Below, piece by piece: positions 48,501-58,549 of a stretch of 64,000 nt of DNA. The stretch's first letter is position 1; each line of letters begins with the position of its first letter. Below the pieces are notes generated by a model. The model searched no databases. It was not told where the DNA came from and saw only the letters and a program-made list of their open reading frames with translations. The DNA is taken from positions 15,083,791 to 15,147,790 of the forward strand of contig CM055207.1 in NCBI GenBank assembly GCA_029224185.1, given 5' to 3'. Position numbers and translations under genes: made by a program. Source of the DNA: Karalla daura (Eukaryota; Chordata; Actinopteri; Chaetodontiformes; Leiognathidae).

Positions 48501-51500
48501 AGTCCAGCTCGGTGATCAATGACAACGCCCGAAACCACTCTGGACAAATGGGGACTGATACTCGAAACGCCAAATGTTTCTGCTCTTGACAGATTTGGCA
48601 CGCAGTCCGAGTCTTCGGCGCGTGTTTGAGTGAAGTGGGAAAACGTGTCCGAGGTCGTCGGGAGGGGGCGCTCCTTGCGTGACTTACGCCAACACGGAGC
48701 GTAATGAGATCTCCCCCTCGGCCCCCGGTGCCCCCCCCCCCCGCCCCCCCTCCCTCCGTCCACCAGAAGAGTCTGTCTTGTAAGCCGAGTCCTCCCTCGC
48801 ACTAGGAGGCACTGTGCCCTCCCAGCTCTCGGTGCACCAGTAGTGACCGAGACGGGAGTCGGGTCGTAAGGCACGGTGATGAACTGCGGCTCCACTCCCA
48901 AACTCAGGACACCGACTCCCAGAGGCCCTCCTCCTCCTCCTCCTCCTCCTCCTCCTCCTCCTCCTCGCCCGAGCAGCTTTAAGAGCCTTCGCAGACCAGA
49001 AATAGACACTCATTTATCTTTGGGACACCAAAAACTTCTCTTTTTATACATGTATTGTTTGTCATGGAGGCAAAGCAACGGCTGGCAAAACCCATTTCCA
49101 TCATAGGAATTGGAAGAGAAGGCAGCACGTAAGAACCATCCTCCGCTTCCAGTATTCTCTCTCTCCTCTTCATTCCTCCTCCCCTCCGATGGCCCTTTCC
49201 GAGCCGAGCCTGCCTCAGCCCTGTTGTAAGCCTCCCCCGGACCCCCCCCTCCCCCCGTACCCCCCCCCCCTCCCATCTTCACAAGGCGAAGGGACCGATC
49301 GGGGGCAGAGGTAATGCGGGCTCGGGCTCGGCATTAATTGGCTGATTAACATAAGGACAGTTTAGCACTTTAGCGTCCCCACACTCGGCCCATTAATCAA
49401 GAGCGGGGAGGGACGGGGGCCCCGTGCCAGCTGAACGGCTGCCAGCGCAGCCCCGCACAGGCCAGGCCGCCGTGACAGAGAGGGGGAGCGGACGTGCGGG
49501 TTCAGCGCGCGGCTCGGAGGGAGGCGCACTCCCACCCCGCCTCCTGAGGAGACACGTCTTGACGGTGCCACGCAGACGTGGAGACGTCCCCGTGAGCTGC
49601 CCGACCGCCTCGAGCTCATTCCCGGCGAATGAAACCAACGGTCCGAGCGTTCCACATCCGATCATAGCGACCCCCCTCCTCCTCCTCCTTCCCCACTCTC
49701 TCCTTTTTGTCACTCCAAAGGCTGGAGGAGCCAGGCGAACATCTGCCGGCCGTGCGCACGCAGCATTCCACGCGTCTCCCGGCGTCGTCCGCCGCCTCCT
49801 CTGCTGATGGCGTGGACTAAACGCCGCCCGTCGCTCCGTTTTCTTCTCTTTGCTCCCAGCTACCAGCCTCCCGGGAGAGCGCGAAGATCAAACGCCTTTT
49901 AACGAGCGCCTCGAGAGCGTCGAACGGGTTGTAACGGGCCACCGCGTCGAGCGGCAACGGCGATCGTCCCGGTGGCGCTCGCGGGGCAACGCCCTCGTCC
50001 CGCTCCAGCCCGAAGGAGCACCTCGGGATCGACCTCCATCCGCCTCGTTTCTCCTCCTTCCTTTTCCCCCTCTCACCTCGTCCGACAGTGCGTGCGGAGC
50101 CCGTTGAATTGACTTGTGAGGGAGAGCCTAATCTTTGCTAATCTCCCGGCCGCTTGTTTGTCAAGTGCTCGCTCGGAGACGGGTTCACAGTCGGGGCCGA
50201 AGAGGGCTTCGAGTGCTCTCGTGCCCCCCCCCCCCCCCCCCCCCCCTCCTCTGAAGCAGACTTGGCTGGCGCGCATCCCATCGCACCGCACCCCCCCACC
50301 CCCCGCCTCCCCTCCTCCACCCCCAGCTGGATGTTTGGGTCCGCCGTGTGCAAACAGGTGACATTCTGACAAGTGGCGGCTTGGCCCCTTTGTCGGCTCG
50401 AGCCGCTGCACCTGGGTTTCCGTCGGCGGGGCGAGGGAGACGTGCTGTTTGGACCGGCTGATGTTCCTGTGAGCCAATGCCGTCCAGCTGCTCCGCTCTA
50501 GCCGTGTGTGTGTGTGTGTGTGTGTGTGTGTTCAGGCACGCTCCCGCCTCTCAGCTAAATGCAGCGAATGAACGGCGCCCAGATGAAACTGCGCCGTTCC
50601 TCCGCACGCCTCCCCATCGTCTTTCCTCCAGATGAGAGGCGCGGGCCCGGCGGGAGAATCCCTGTCCCCTTCCCCCTACAGGGGGAGGAAGGAGGAGCTG
50701 CCGGGCCACGATTAGCGTATTAGCTCCTCCGCATTTCGATCCTTCTCATTTCCCTTAATGGAGAGGTCGCGGAGGCCGTCTGCCGAGTGGAATCTAACAT
50801 CTAAAGCGAAACTCCTACCGCTTCAATGTCACCGTAAATCATGGCAGGACACAAAGACCAAGTTACCCCCCCCCCCCCCCCCCCCCCCGTCCCCCCTCCC
50901 CCTCCCCCTCCCCCGTCCCGTAGCTTCCACACAAGAATAGGAAGTGCCTGCCCGCGGCCTGTTATCAATTGAGCCCTGGTGGTTGGCACCGGATCACGTT
51001 CTGTGTTTGATAGCTCGGAGGCCCCCCCCCCACCACCCCTCCTCCTCCTCTTTTCTTCGCTTCTCGCTTTGGTCTCTGGTGTTTTTCCGTCCCCATCATC
51101 TGGCAGATAATTGTCGCCACGGTTATGGGGCTTTTTTCTTTTTTTTTTTGTGCGCACGTGTGCCCGCGTCTCGTAATGGAAAGCAGGGGCGGAGGGCCCT
51201 CGGCCGCTCCCCGGACCGCTCACCCGGAAACCCGGACGCGTCGCCCCGGGCCGACCCGCAGGGCGCGGGCTGGCCCTGGAGGGACTCACACGCAGACTGC
51301 GGAGGCTAGTAGCAGTTAGTAGTCCTTAGACGTGTGGAGCAGACGGGAAGAACAGGTCTGGTCGCAGCGGCAGATAGCGTGGACGTTACTGGGAACGCCT
51401 CAGGGCAGGGTGCAAAACACTCGTCAGGAATCGAACCCCATCTGTCGCGTCGTCCGTATTCCTCCAAAAGCCCGACCCTCGGCCCGTCAGACATGTTTGT

Positions 51501-54500
51501 GCCGCTTTGATAGTCTATCGTAGGCCCCTTTGAGGCGGGCCCCTTTGATTTGCATTTGACTGTGATATTCTATCACAGCGTTTTCGCTTGATTTCTGATC
51601 AGCTTTACAAGGAGTTGCGTACTGCTCGGGAGCCGATCTGCTTCTGTTGCCGGAGCGACAATGCGAGACGTCTGAATGGCGGCGGGAAGCAGGAAGCTAT
51701 CGGGAGCCCCGCTTGAAAAATGACAAACTATTCACTCGCTGGTACGGTCCTTCCAGTGGCGGTGGTTTCCTGGTCGCACTTATTGACGGTATCGAAGATA
51801 ACGGACCTACCTGGAGCCAAGCGCCACACACACACACACGTGCACACACGTGCACACACGTGCACACACGCACACACGTGCACACGCGCACGCACGCGAA
51901 AGGCCCAATAATTTGAATGCCATCACTGCAGCACATGGCGGCGTCGGGCGGAAATAATGACATGGGCCGAGAGGGCCGCTGATGCGAACCAGATGAGGCT
52001 CTGCGACTTGAAAGGCGGGGAGGGAGGAGCGAGCGCAGCACTGGACAAGCTGTGAAATGACAACACAGCACACGCACGCACACACACACACACAGAGGGG
52101 ACAGACTAAGTTACTTTGACATTCCCATCAAATCCTCATATAACTCTCAGGACGGGTCCTTCCACCCCCCCCAAACCATGGTAGCGCTGCGGCTCCATTG
52201 TTCCGCCGTCTTTGTCCTCCTCTCGTTATTCACGCTACAGGTGCTGTCCCGTGCCGTGTGGCTATTGGAAACCAAGTGGAGGCTTCTCTTCTTCTTTGTT
52301 AGTTTAGTTTTATGTGCTGCACAGGGCTCGGCCCTCCCCGGGGCCCGCCCCGGGCCCGCTCGGCCCCCGGACCGGTCACAAAGTGGATTTCTCCTCTCCG
52401 ACGCGGCCCCTGACCCTCCTGACGCACTTCCTGACCCAGGAAATAGAATTAACACCTCGGCCCGGGCCCTGGGGGGCCCCACGGCCGCGCTGCACAGCTG
52501 TCGGCCCGGCCAGGCGCGGGATAGCTCGCGCTCCGCCTCCGCCGCCGCCGCCGGACCAAAGACGGGAAGCGGGACATTTTCTTTGGAGCGCCGTTTGAGG
52601 ACGCCTTCCAGGGCTCGTTTCACTGTTTTTAGGCGGTTCGAAGGGACCCGGCGCCACTGCAATTTCGGCAAGAAGCGGGGCCAAATAAGGAGACACGCTT
52701 ACCTACTTTTAGACTCTTTAGCCTCTCTCCCCGCCGACGCCAATTTCCCTACGGAATGGCAGCGGAAACGTCCGCCGCCCGCGGACCCGTGAGGACGCTC
52801 GCCAATGGCGCGCGCAAGCCGCAACAGCACGCGACGCGAAGCAGGGACGTGATTTATGAAAACGGGATGTTCGGGTTGCTATATTGGAGCGCCGTTGACC
52901 TCCCGTCCTCCCTCGGGGGGGGAGGACCAATGGCGTCGCGCGTCCGGTCCCTCCGTTTGTGTCTTGGCCGAGCGTCTTGAGGTATCGCGTCGGGCCCAGA
53001 TGGCGCGGCCCACTCCCTGACGTCCAGGGAATCGAGTCCATACCAAGCGAGACGCTGTGCCTTCTCCTTTTTTTTTCTTGCCAATAATTTGGTGGCTCTC
53101 CGGTGTCGCCGTAAATCCGGGTACCGGGCTCCGGGGAGAAAAGTGGATTATCTGTTTATTGGATCTTTTACGTGCGTCGTATATCAGGAGAGATGAGTCT
53201 CGATATTCCGCCGTTTAAGTGCTTTATCTGTTTTCTTCATTACTCTCAAAGGCTCTTACGCTCGCCTGTGTGCTCGCCTGGACACACACGCACACGCACA
53301 CACACACACACACACACACAGGCACAGATTAGCCAGTTCCTGCGTTTAAGCACCCCATGTGTTTGCATTTTAGTCACACATTGCCAATCTCATGGGGGCA
53401 CTTTGAAGCGCACTCCTCCGGAGCAGATCATAAAACAGGAGTATAAGTAGTTTTTCACATAGTTGTGTCCCAGGGCCCTCCCCCCACCTTCGCCACCACC
53501 ACCATCACTCACCCACCCGCCCGCCCGCCCGCCCAACAGCCTGCAGCCTCCACCTTGCACCTCCCGTCCGCCGCCCGGCAGCGTGCGGCGAGCGTTTGCT
53601 CCCACCGTGCCTCCGGCAGCCTCCCCCTCACGCCCGTCCCCCTCCAGATGTTTCATAGGAGGACCGTTTGCCTCACGTTTTCCACACCGACGCTTCCCCC
53701 CCCCACACACACACACACACACCTTTGTCGAGTGCCGGCCCGTGTCCTGACCCGCTTGTCCCTCTGTGTCCGCAGTACTTCGAGGTGCCCTTCGACTCCA
53801 ACATGAACCGCACCAAGAACCGGCCGCTCGTCAGAGGACAGATCAGGTATCGGCTTCTCTGTCTGTTTTCTCATGTTTTCTTTCTTTCTGGACAATGCCA
53901 TGTGTACTCTCAATCTGTACCATTTGTTACTGTAGAGACAGCGATATTACAGCTATAAAGCGATGCTCTGCCGCTGTATCAACACTGGTATCAACTACGG
54001 TATCAAGAGTCGATATGAAATGGGAGTTCACCGGGGAAAATCAGATGTCCCCTCCAGTGTTACCGTTCTGGATGTGACCCTGCCTGTAGCTGGAGCAGAC
54101 GGGTTCGCCAGACAGAGCGAGAGTGACAGAGATGCTCATCGGCAGAGACGTCGTCCTTGCCTCGCACCCATCGGCCGTAACGCGAGCAGCTTCCCACCGT
54201 GGAGCGGACGGGGGGGGTCGAGGTTAAGGGTGCGGTTTATCCCAGATGTCAGATAACCCCCCCTCCCCACCTCCCACACCTCCACGCCTCCCGTTCCCTT
54301 ACAAACCCGCCTCCGTGACCGGCGCTGCTCGTCCCTACCTGCCTCTCCGGGGAAGCCGCAGGCAGACGCGGTCGCCGGAGCGCGAGCCGGCGGAACAACA
54401 GCCAGACCGCGACTCCTCCTCCTCCTCCGCCCCATTGTCCCTGCCAGGAAGCCGCCTCCCGCGCGCTCCGGCCCCGAGGAGGGGTGGTGGGGGGGGGGTA

Positions 54501-57500
54501 ATCTCCCTATCTCCCCTTTCCTTTTCATTCGGGTCGAGAACAAAAGCAAACAACCTGTTGACTTTAGAGGATTAAACGCCTTGCGCAACCGTCCAGTCGG
54601 CGTGCCGCTAACAAGTGGAAGCTAAGCGTTGCTGCTGCCTACTGACAGCTAGCCAACGAGCCAACCAGCTAGCATGGTGGCTTTATGACAGAGAACGCCC
54701 CGGCCTAGCAAGGCCGGACCTTGACCCGGGGAATCCTCGCCCTGATGGAAGACGTCCTCCGTCTAAACAACCTGTCCCCGACACGAGCTGTGCGTACGTC
54801 TCCGAGACACGGGGGTGGGGGGGGTGTGGAGGGGGAGGGGGGAGGGGGGGGGGGGGGGGGGACACTGGACGCCTCGCCTCTTTGTCTCGGAGCAGATGGG
54901 AGGCCGCGCCGTCCTGTCAAACAAGCCGTCAGGCGGCCACACCTCGCACATTCCCCGCCTCGTCCTCGGGATGAGGCGCCCGGGAGGAGCGGCATGACGG
55001 CCCCCAGCCCGCCGGGGGACGCACGCGCCCCCTCTGATGTCCGCCTCCGCCGCGGAAATGGCCGTCACCACAGTCCATCTCACGCCGGGACTGCGGTGGC
55101 CTCTGATCTCGCCCACCTTTTTCTACTGTTCCCCTGCGAAATGTGCCCGACAGTCCCTCGCCCTCGTGTGCGGCTGCCGCCTGGGAGCCTGAGCAGTCAT
55201 TCGAATCGCCGTCCGATCGTCTCAGCCGGTCAACGACAGAGCGTTACGTTCGGCTAACCCTGATGGGTGCGGCTCCCCTTTTGTTTTAAGCCCCAGGCTC
55301 CGCTGTGGTCTGACCGCCACTCGGCCACATCTTCTCCTTCCTTGACGTCCCTCACCTGACTCGGTGACGCAGCTGCTGCTGCTGCTGGAAGCAGGAAGAC
55401 GGTGAACCCACCTCTGGATCCACGTGACCCCCCCCCTCTACCCCCCCCAACCTCACCCCACCTCACCCCACCCCCCACAGCTCAGCCCTCAGCCAGCCTG
55501 TCGACAGCCCGTGGCCCGCCTGCACGGCCCCACCTCAGCCCACATAAAACAGACATAACACCACTAATCGCATTAATGCCCCCCAATCTCCCTGCACCAC
55601 CAAAATAAAAGCACGCCCCCCCACCCCCCCGCCCTCCCCCGTCCTCCTCCCCGTCCTCCCCCCTTGTTTGCTTTTTGAAGAAAGAGGGGGGCCTGCGTTT
55701 GGTCAAGATTTTAATCTGCGCTCTCTTTAATTTATGGAGCATTTACGGGCGAATTTGAACCAGACCCCGCCGCCGCTGCTTTCAATAAAAGATGAGGAGT
55801 TGGAGGAGTGAGAGGAGGAGGAGGAGGAGGAGGAGGAGGCCTTCATCCGGCTAAAAGCCCGAGCCGCCGTGGCTTTCGTCAGCTCGTTTTGATCTCCGGC
55901 GTGTGCACATGCTCTTCATCTCGCAGGGCTACTTCTGTTCCCGGCCAAACTCTTATCAGATGAGCTCCCTCTAAGCCTCCTGTTTTCAGACGGCCGCCGA
56001 TTGTCAGTGTGTGGCCGCCGCGTGTGTAGCACTGTGCGTGTGTGCGTGTGCGTGCGTGTGTGTGCGCGTGTTGTACATGTGTAGCAATCGCTTTCTTATC
56101 TGCTGTCTGCACAAGCCCGCAAAACTGTATCATCCCGTAGTTTCCACGGCCCTGGCAACGGGCTTTTTGTCAGAGCCCGCGTCTGCTCTTTTTTTCCGTT
56201 TTATGAAAAAAAACCACCTCAGTCTTGCCTTTTGGGATTGTTTCTTTATGTCGGGGGTTGGATTTCGTCGATCCTTATCCTCTTCTCTCTATCTCTCCCC
56301 CCTCCCCCTCCCCTCCCCTCAGCCCCCTGCACGCCGTGTCCTTCGCCGTGGCCTGCGGCGTGTCCGGCGTCGCCCTGCTGACGGCGGCGGTCAACCCGCT
56401 GACGGGCGTCCTGGGCGCCCTCAACGTCCTCCTGTACGCCGGCTGCTACACGCCGCTCAAGAGGCTCAGCATCAGCAACACGTGGGTGGGGGCGGTGGTG
56501 GGCGCCATCCCCCCGGTCATGGGCTGGACGGCCGCCACTGGCTGCCTGGACCCAGGTACGGACACTCCTGCCTCCTTTGCCCTATTCGGGGAGTTTCTAC
56601 AACTATATATACATATATATATATATGTCGACTGTATACAGCATCTCCATCTCACTCCTCTGTCAAGTATCGTCCGTAAGAACCGTCACGCGTGGTTGGA
56701 TGGTGAAATGTACGGCCCGGCAGAGCAGACGTAGCCGTAGACGTTCGGCCCGCATTCTTTGAGTCGGGGCTCTCGGGCGTAAATATTTGCATGTCGATAA
56801 CGACGATAAGCTGGAGATCTCAAGTTTTCCGAGCCGCTCGCGCAGGAGAAATCCGTCAAGAGTGGAAACAAAGGGCAGATCGTTCGCTGGGTGTCACGTC
56901 AGGTTCTCGTTTCTGCTCCGCGTGCTTAGCCCCTCTCCAGCGTGACGCTCAACGAGTCTGTACGTCTTCCACCCCGTTCCCGAGAGCAAGCCGCCGACGC
57001 TCATCTGATAGCTCATCCGATTCTCTGAAGCTCCGAACAATGTTATCCCGAGCCCCGGCCCTCCCCAGGTGGACGCGGTAAACGCATCTGCATCTCCATC
57101 CGCAGACGGTCTCCAGACAAAAAGACAAGGGTGCGCACGGGTCCCAGTGCGAAGCCGCGCAGGAGGAGGAGAGCAGCTGAAACAGACGTTTGCCGTCGCC
57201 TCGGGCCCACTTTTCTGACTTTTTTTGTACTGTAAAGTAAGGCGAGAAAAGGGCATCTAGGCTGGACTTTTTGCTTTTTTCCCAAAGCGGATCCAAAAGC
57301 GTTTCAGTTTAGCTCTTGTTCGACTGAAAGTCTGAACGAAATGGGAACCGAGACTAAATGCAGCACCGTTCGGGGACGCGGGCCCGTGAGGGCCGCGTGG
57401 ATCTGAGGCCGTGGCGGGGGGGGGGGGGTGTGAAGTGGCACCCGAGGCCTTCCACAGCCGCTGCGCCAACGCCGGAGATGTTAGCCGGGGATGAACGCTC

Positions 57501-57653
57501 AGCTCGGCCGCTCCTGCTGCTCACCTTCAAGTCATGTTTGAGGTCCCGTGTTTCATCACCACTGTTAGATTAAGATTCTGGCCGCACCTCCAGGACGTGA
57601 AGCCTGTATTCCAGCGTGACGTTCTTGGGTGTGAATCAAAGGTCCCTCACACT

Positions 57654-57693
<40 letters not shown>

Positions 57694-58545
57694 CCTCTCT
57701 CTCCCCCCCCCTCTCTCTCCCTCTCCCTCCCTCTCTCCCTCTCTCTCTCTCTCCCTCCCCCCCCCTCTCTCTATCTCTCTCTCTCTCATCCCCCCTCTCT
57801 CTCTCTCTCTCTCTCTCCCCCCTCTCTCCCCCTCTCTCTCTCTCCCCCTCTCTCTCTCTCTCTCTCTCTCCCTCTCTCTCTCCCTCCCTCTCTCTCTCTC
57901 TCTCTCTCTCCCCCCCTCTCCCCCCCCTCTCTCTCTCCCTCTCCCCCCCCCTCTCTCTCTCCCCCCCCTCCCTCTCTCTCTCTCCCCCTCTCTCCCTCTA
58001 TCTCCCCCCCCCCCCCCTCCCCCCTCCCCAGGTGCCTTGGTGCTGGGCGGCTTCCTGTTCAGCTGGCAGTTCCCCCACTTCAACGCCCTCAGCTGGAACC
58101 TGCGGGAGGACTACTCGCGCGGCGGCTACCGCATGATGTCCGTCACCCACCCGGGCATGTGCAGGCGGGTGGCGCTGCGCCACAGCCTGGGCCTGCTGGG
58201 CCTGGCGGCGCTGGCGCCGGCGCTGGACCTCACCACCTGGACCTTCCCGCTGGTCTCGCTGCCCATCAACCTGTACATCGGCTTCCTGGCGCTGCGCTTC
58301 TACCGCCGGGCCGACCGCGCCAGCGCCCGCAAGCTCTTCTTCTGCAGCCTGTGGCACCTGCCCATGCTGCTGCTGCTGGCGCTCACCTGCAAGAAGCCCC
58401 GGCCAGACGGGGAGGAGGCCGCCGCCCCCCGCCTCCGCCTCCCCCGCCCCCATCTGAAACCACACTCGCAACAGGCTCCGGACGCCGTTTCCTCCGCGTG
58501 CTGCTCCCGTCCGGCGCTCCCGGGCCGCAGGGCGATCGGACCCAC

Positions 58546-58549
<4 letters not shown>
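34714..58549 (+). CDS. cox10: Protoheme IX farnesyltransferase, mitochondrial (heme O synthase)
   Basis: Seven exons join as 34714-34744, 35973-36115, 36239-36584, 37155-37279, 53776-53846, 56323-56555 and 58032-58549, giving 1467 bases and 488 residues. All introns are GT-AG and all phases agree. The enzyme transfers a farnesyl group to heme B to make heme O, the first step to heme A for cytochrome c oxidase, in the mitochondrial inner membrane. Residues 1-58 are a basic leader (11 Lys/Arg, one acidic residue), 59-172 a variable linker, and the UbiA-type membrane domain follows. It holds the Asn214, Glu218, Asp222, Arg227-Thr228 motif and a second conserved loop around Arg341-Tyr349. Human COX10 has 443 residues. 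The excess here lies in the linker and in a C-terminal tail of 52 residues after the last helix, against about 14 in human. Orthology rests on long near-identical blocks in exons 4-7. Confidence 0.96.
34745..35972 (+). other. cox10 intron 1
   Basis: 1228 bases, GT-AG, with a C/T-rich acceptor. No repeats or embedded genes were recognised. The stretch to about 35.2 kb is AT-rich. Confidence 0.85.
35973..36115 (+). CDS. cox10: cox10 exon 2
   Basis: 143 bases, phase 1 to 0, encoding residues 11-58. It ends with the [13 protein letters not shown] block, which matches the human WITFQHFSFLKR block and fixes both frame and exon ends. The donor is CAG|GTACGC. Rich in Arg/Lys, this is the rest of the mitochondrial targeting region. 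Confidence 0.95.
36116..36238 (+). other. cox10 intron 2
   Basis: A short intron of 123 bases, GT-AG, with a C/T-rich tract before the CACAG acceptor. Confidence 0.95.
36239..36584 (+). CDS. cox10: cox10 exon 3 (variable linker)
   Basis: 346 bases, phase 0 to 1, residues 59-173. Much of it is a charged, Ala/Pro/Glu-rich linker with little conservation. The last 30 residues (around [20 protein letters not shown]) align closely with the human [20 protein letters not shown] region and lead into the first membrane helix. The exon is rich in CpG. Confidence 0.95.
36585..37154 (+). other. cox10 intron 3
   Basis: 570 bases, GT-AG. It contains a perfect 13-bp hairpin (36,919-36,948) and a 12-base palindrome CAAACGCGTTTG near 36,837. 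No gene was seen. Confidence 0.9.
36919..36948 (+). repeat. Perfect 13-bp hairpin in cox10 intron 3
   Basis: AAAAAGACTGCAG, a four-base loop TGGC, and the exact reverse complement CTGCAGTCTTTTT. It is about 205 bases upstream of the exon 4 acceptor. Confidence 0.9.
37155..37279 (+). CDS. cox10: cox10 exon 4
   Basis: 125 bases, phase 1 to 0, residues 174-215. It encodes the first membrane helix and ends with the [14 protein letters not shown] block, identical to human. The exon boundary falls inside the conserved prenyltransferase motif, after Gln215. Confidence 0.97.
38081..38368. repeat. (CCCT)n and (GGGA)n inverted tetranucleotide pair
   Basis: A poly(C) run leads into (CCCT)n ending at 38,120. 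About 190 bases later (GGGA)14 runs from 38,312 to 38,368. The tracts are complementary, and the GGGA strand fits the four-G-run pattern of G-quadruplexes. Confidence 0.85.
39461..39497. repeat. (GA)18 microsatellite
   Basis: A pure AG tract. It gives Arg-Glu and Ser-Leu repeat frames that are artefacts. Confidence 0.95.
40491..40692. mobile_element. Short non-autonomous hAT-type element with 8-bp target duplication
   Basis: The element is 202 bases long. The left end CAGGGGTGTCAAACTCATTC and right end (...GAGTTTGACACCCCCG) are inverted repeats. The inversion extends far inward (CCACAAAGGGCCGTGTGGCTGC against its complement), so most of the element can fold on itself. It is flanked on both sides by GTCTATAG (40,483-40,490 and 40,693-40,700). 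An 8-bp target duplication is the hAT signature, and the CAGGGGTGTCAAACTCA end is shared with known vertebrate hAT (Charlie-like) elements, as I recall. No transposase is encoded. Confidence 0.88.
41946..41967. repeat. poly(C)22 tract
   Basis: 22 consecutive cytosines, followed by G and a further C-run. Confidence 0.95.
42459..42616 (-). mobile_element. tRNA-derived SINE with 12-bp target duplication
   Basis: Read on the minus strand, the head contains a pol III A box (TGGCGTAGTGG, 42,610-42,600) and a B box (GGTTCGATTCC, 42,565-42,555), spaced as in a tRNA gene. A short purine-poor tail follows, ending in AATAAAGGC and a short A-run. The insertion is flanked by exact AGATACGAGGAT copies at 42,447-42,458 and 42,617-42,628. 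The body is about 158 bases, typical of short fish SINEs. It is antisense to cox10. Intact boxes and perfect duplications suggest a fairly recent insertion. Confidence 0.88.
43925..44070 (+). mobile_element. Decayed dispersed teleost repeat
   Basis: The segment begins TGGTAAATGGACTGGTGCTT, goes on to 'gaccattcactgacgctgg', and ends 'gtgcccaaggacacttcgac'. These three words, in this order, belong to a widespread fish non-autonomous repeat that I recognise from memory but cannot name securely. The middle has diverged and no flanking duplication is evident. Confidence 0.45.
48905..48967. repeat. (CTC)n microsatellite in cox10 intron 4
   Basis: About 19 CTC units, preceded by CCTCCT variants. 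Poly-Pro and poly-Arg frames over it are artefacts. Confidence 0.9.
50224..50246. repeat. poly(C)23 tract
   Basis: 23 consecutive cytosines. Further C-rich DNA follows at 50,290-50,320, and a GT microsatellite at about 50,497-50,531. Confidence 0.95.
50866..50888. repeat. poly(C)23 tract
   Basis: 23 consecutive cytosines followed by CCT-rich DNA. Confidence 0.95.
51827..51899. repeat. CACACGTG-type minisatellite
   Basis: A CA tract interrupted at regular steps by GTG, producing repeated ACACACGTGC words, then CGCACGCACGCG. It is highly alternating purine-pyrimidine. Confidence 0.85.
53282..53321. repeat. (CA)n microsatellite
   Basis: A CA tract with two G interruptions, about 450 bases before cox10 exon 5. 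A shorter CA tract lies at 53,703-53,722. Confidence 0.9.
53776..53846 (+). CDS. cox10: cox10 exon 5 (catalytic motif)
   Basis: 71 bases, phase 0 to 2, residues 216-239. It encodes [19 protein letters not shown], identical to human after the first residue. Glu218 and Asp222 align with the aspartates of bacterial CyoE that bind the magnesium-diphosphate of the prenyl donor. The Arg227-Thr228 and Arg231-Pro232 pairs are the other family hallmarks. Acceptor CCGCAG, donor CAG|GTATCG. Confidence 0.98.
53847..56322 (+). other. cox10 intron 5
   Basis: 2476 bases, GT-AG, ending in a C/T-rich tract of about 40 bases. It contains a G-run of 18 (54,844-54,861) inside a longer G-rich segment, a C-rich segment at 55.43-55.65 kb, a (GGA)n tract near 55.81 kb and GT-alternating DNA near 56.04 kb. 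No nested gene was recognised. Confidence 0.85.
54807..54861. repeat. G-rich tract with 18-G run
   Basis: Several G-runs of 4-8 are followed by 18 consecutive guanines. On this strand it fits the pattern of an intronic RNA or DNA G-quadruplex. Confidence 0.85.
56323..56555 (+). CDS. cox10: cox10 exon 6
   Basis: 233 bases, phase 2 to 1, residues 239-317. It encodes membrane helices around [20 protein letters not shown] and the strongly conserved [18 protein letters not shown] and [12 protein letters not shown] blocks, nearly identical to human. The donor is CCAG|GTACGG. Confidence 0.98.
56556..58031 (+). other. cox10 intron 6 with extreme polypyrimidine end
   Basis: 1476 bases, GT-AG. There is an AT dinucleotide tract near 56.6 kb and a G-run near 57.42 kb. 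The last 378 bases are almost purely pyrimidine and are listed separately. Confidence 0.95.
57652..58029 (+). repeat. 378-nt polypyrimidine tract abutting the exon 7 acceptor
   Basis: Between A57651 and the acceptor AG at 58,030-58,031 only three purines occur, all A: 57,773, 57,788 and 58,000. The run 57,789-57,999 is 211 bases with no purine. It mixes CT repeats with C-runs. A58000 is about 31 bases before the AG, the usual branch-point distance, although its context (TCTAT) lacks the preferred U two bases upstream. Sequences like this can form intramolecular triplexes. Confidence 0.95.
58032..58549 (+). CDS. cox10: cox10 exon 7 (terminal coding exon)
   Basis: 518 bases, residues 317-488 and the stop. 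It begins with the [17 protein letters not shown] block and the second conserved loop [18 protein letters not shown], then further helices ending [18 protein letters not shown]. After that last helix a Pro/Arg/Ala-rich tail of 52 residues follows, with a Cys-Cys pair and no similarity to the short human tail. The stop TGA is unit one of a TGA microsatellite. The exon is extremely GC-rich. Confidence 0.96.

Larger units (their letters stand above)
37280..53775 (+). other. cox10 intron 4, 16.5 kb
   Basis: Donor CAG|GTGAGT, acceptor CCGCAG. Most of it is GC- and CpG-rich. It holds (CCCT)n and (GGGA)n tracts at 38.1-38.4 kb, a hAT-type element at 40.5 kb, a tRNA-derived SINE at 42.5 kb, a decayed dispersed repeat at 44.0 kb, and at least four C or G runs of 15 or more bases. 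CTC, CA and GT microsatellites are also present. Many frames above 100 codons occur on both strands because stop codons are rare in this composition. None has a recognisable domain or consistent splice sites, so no nested gene is called. Confidence 0.8.

Noticed and set aside
51428..51438. B-box-like GGAATCGAACC on the minus strand, possible second SINE
   Set aside because: No A box at the right distance, no tRNA-like fold and no flanking duplication.
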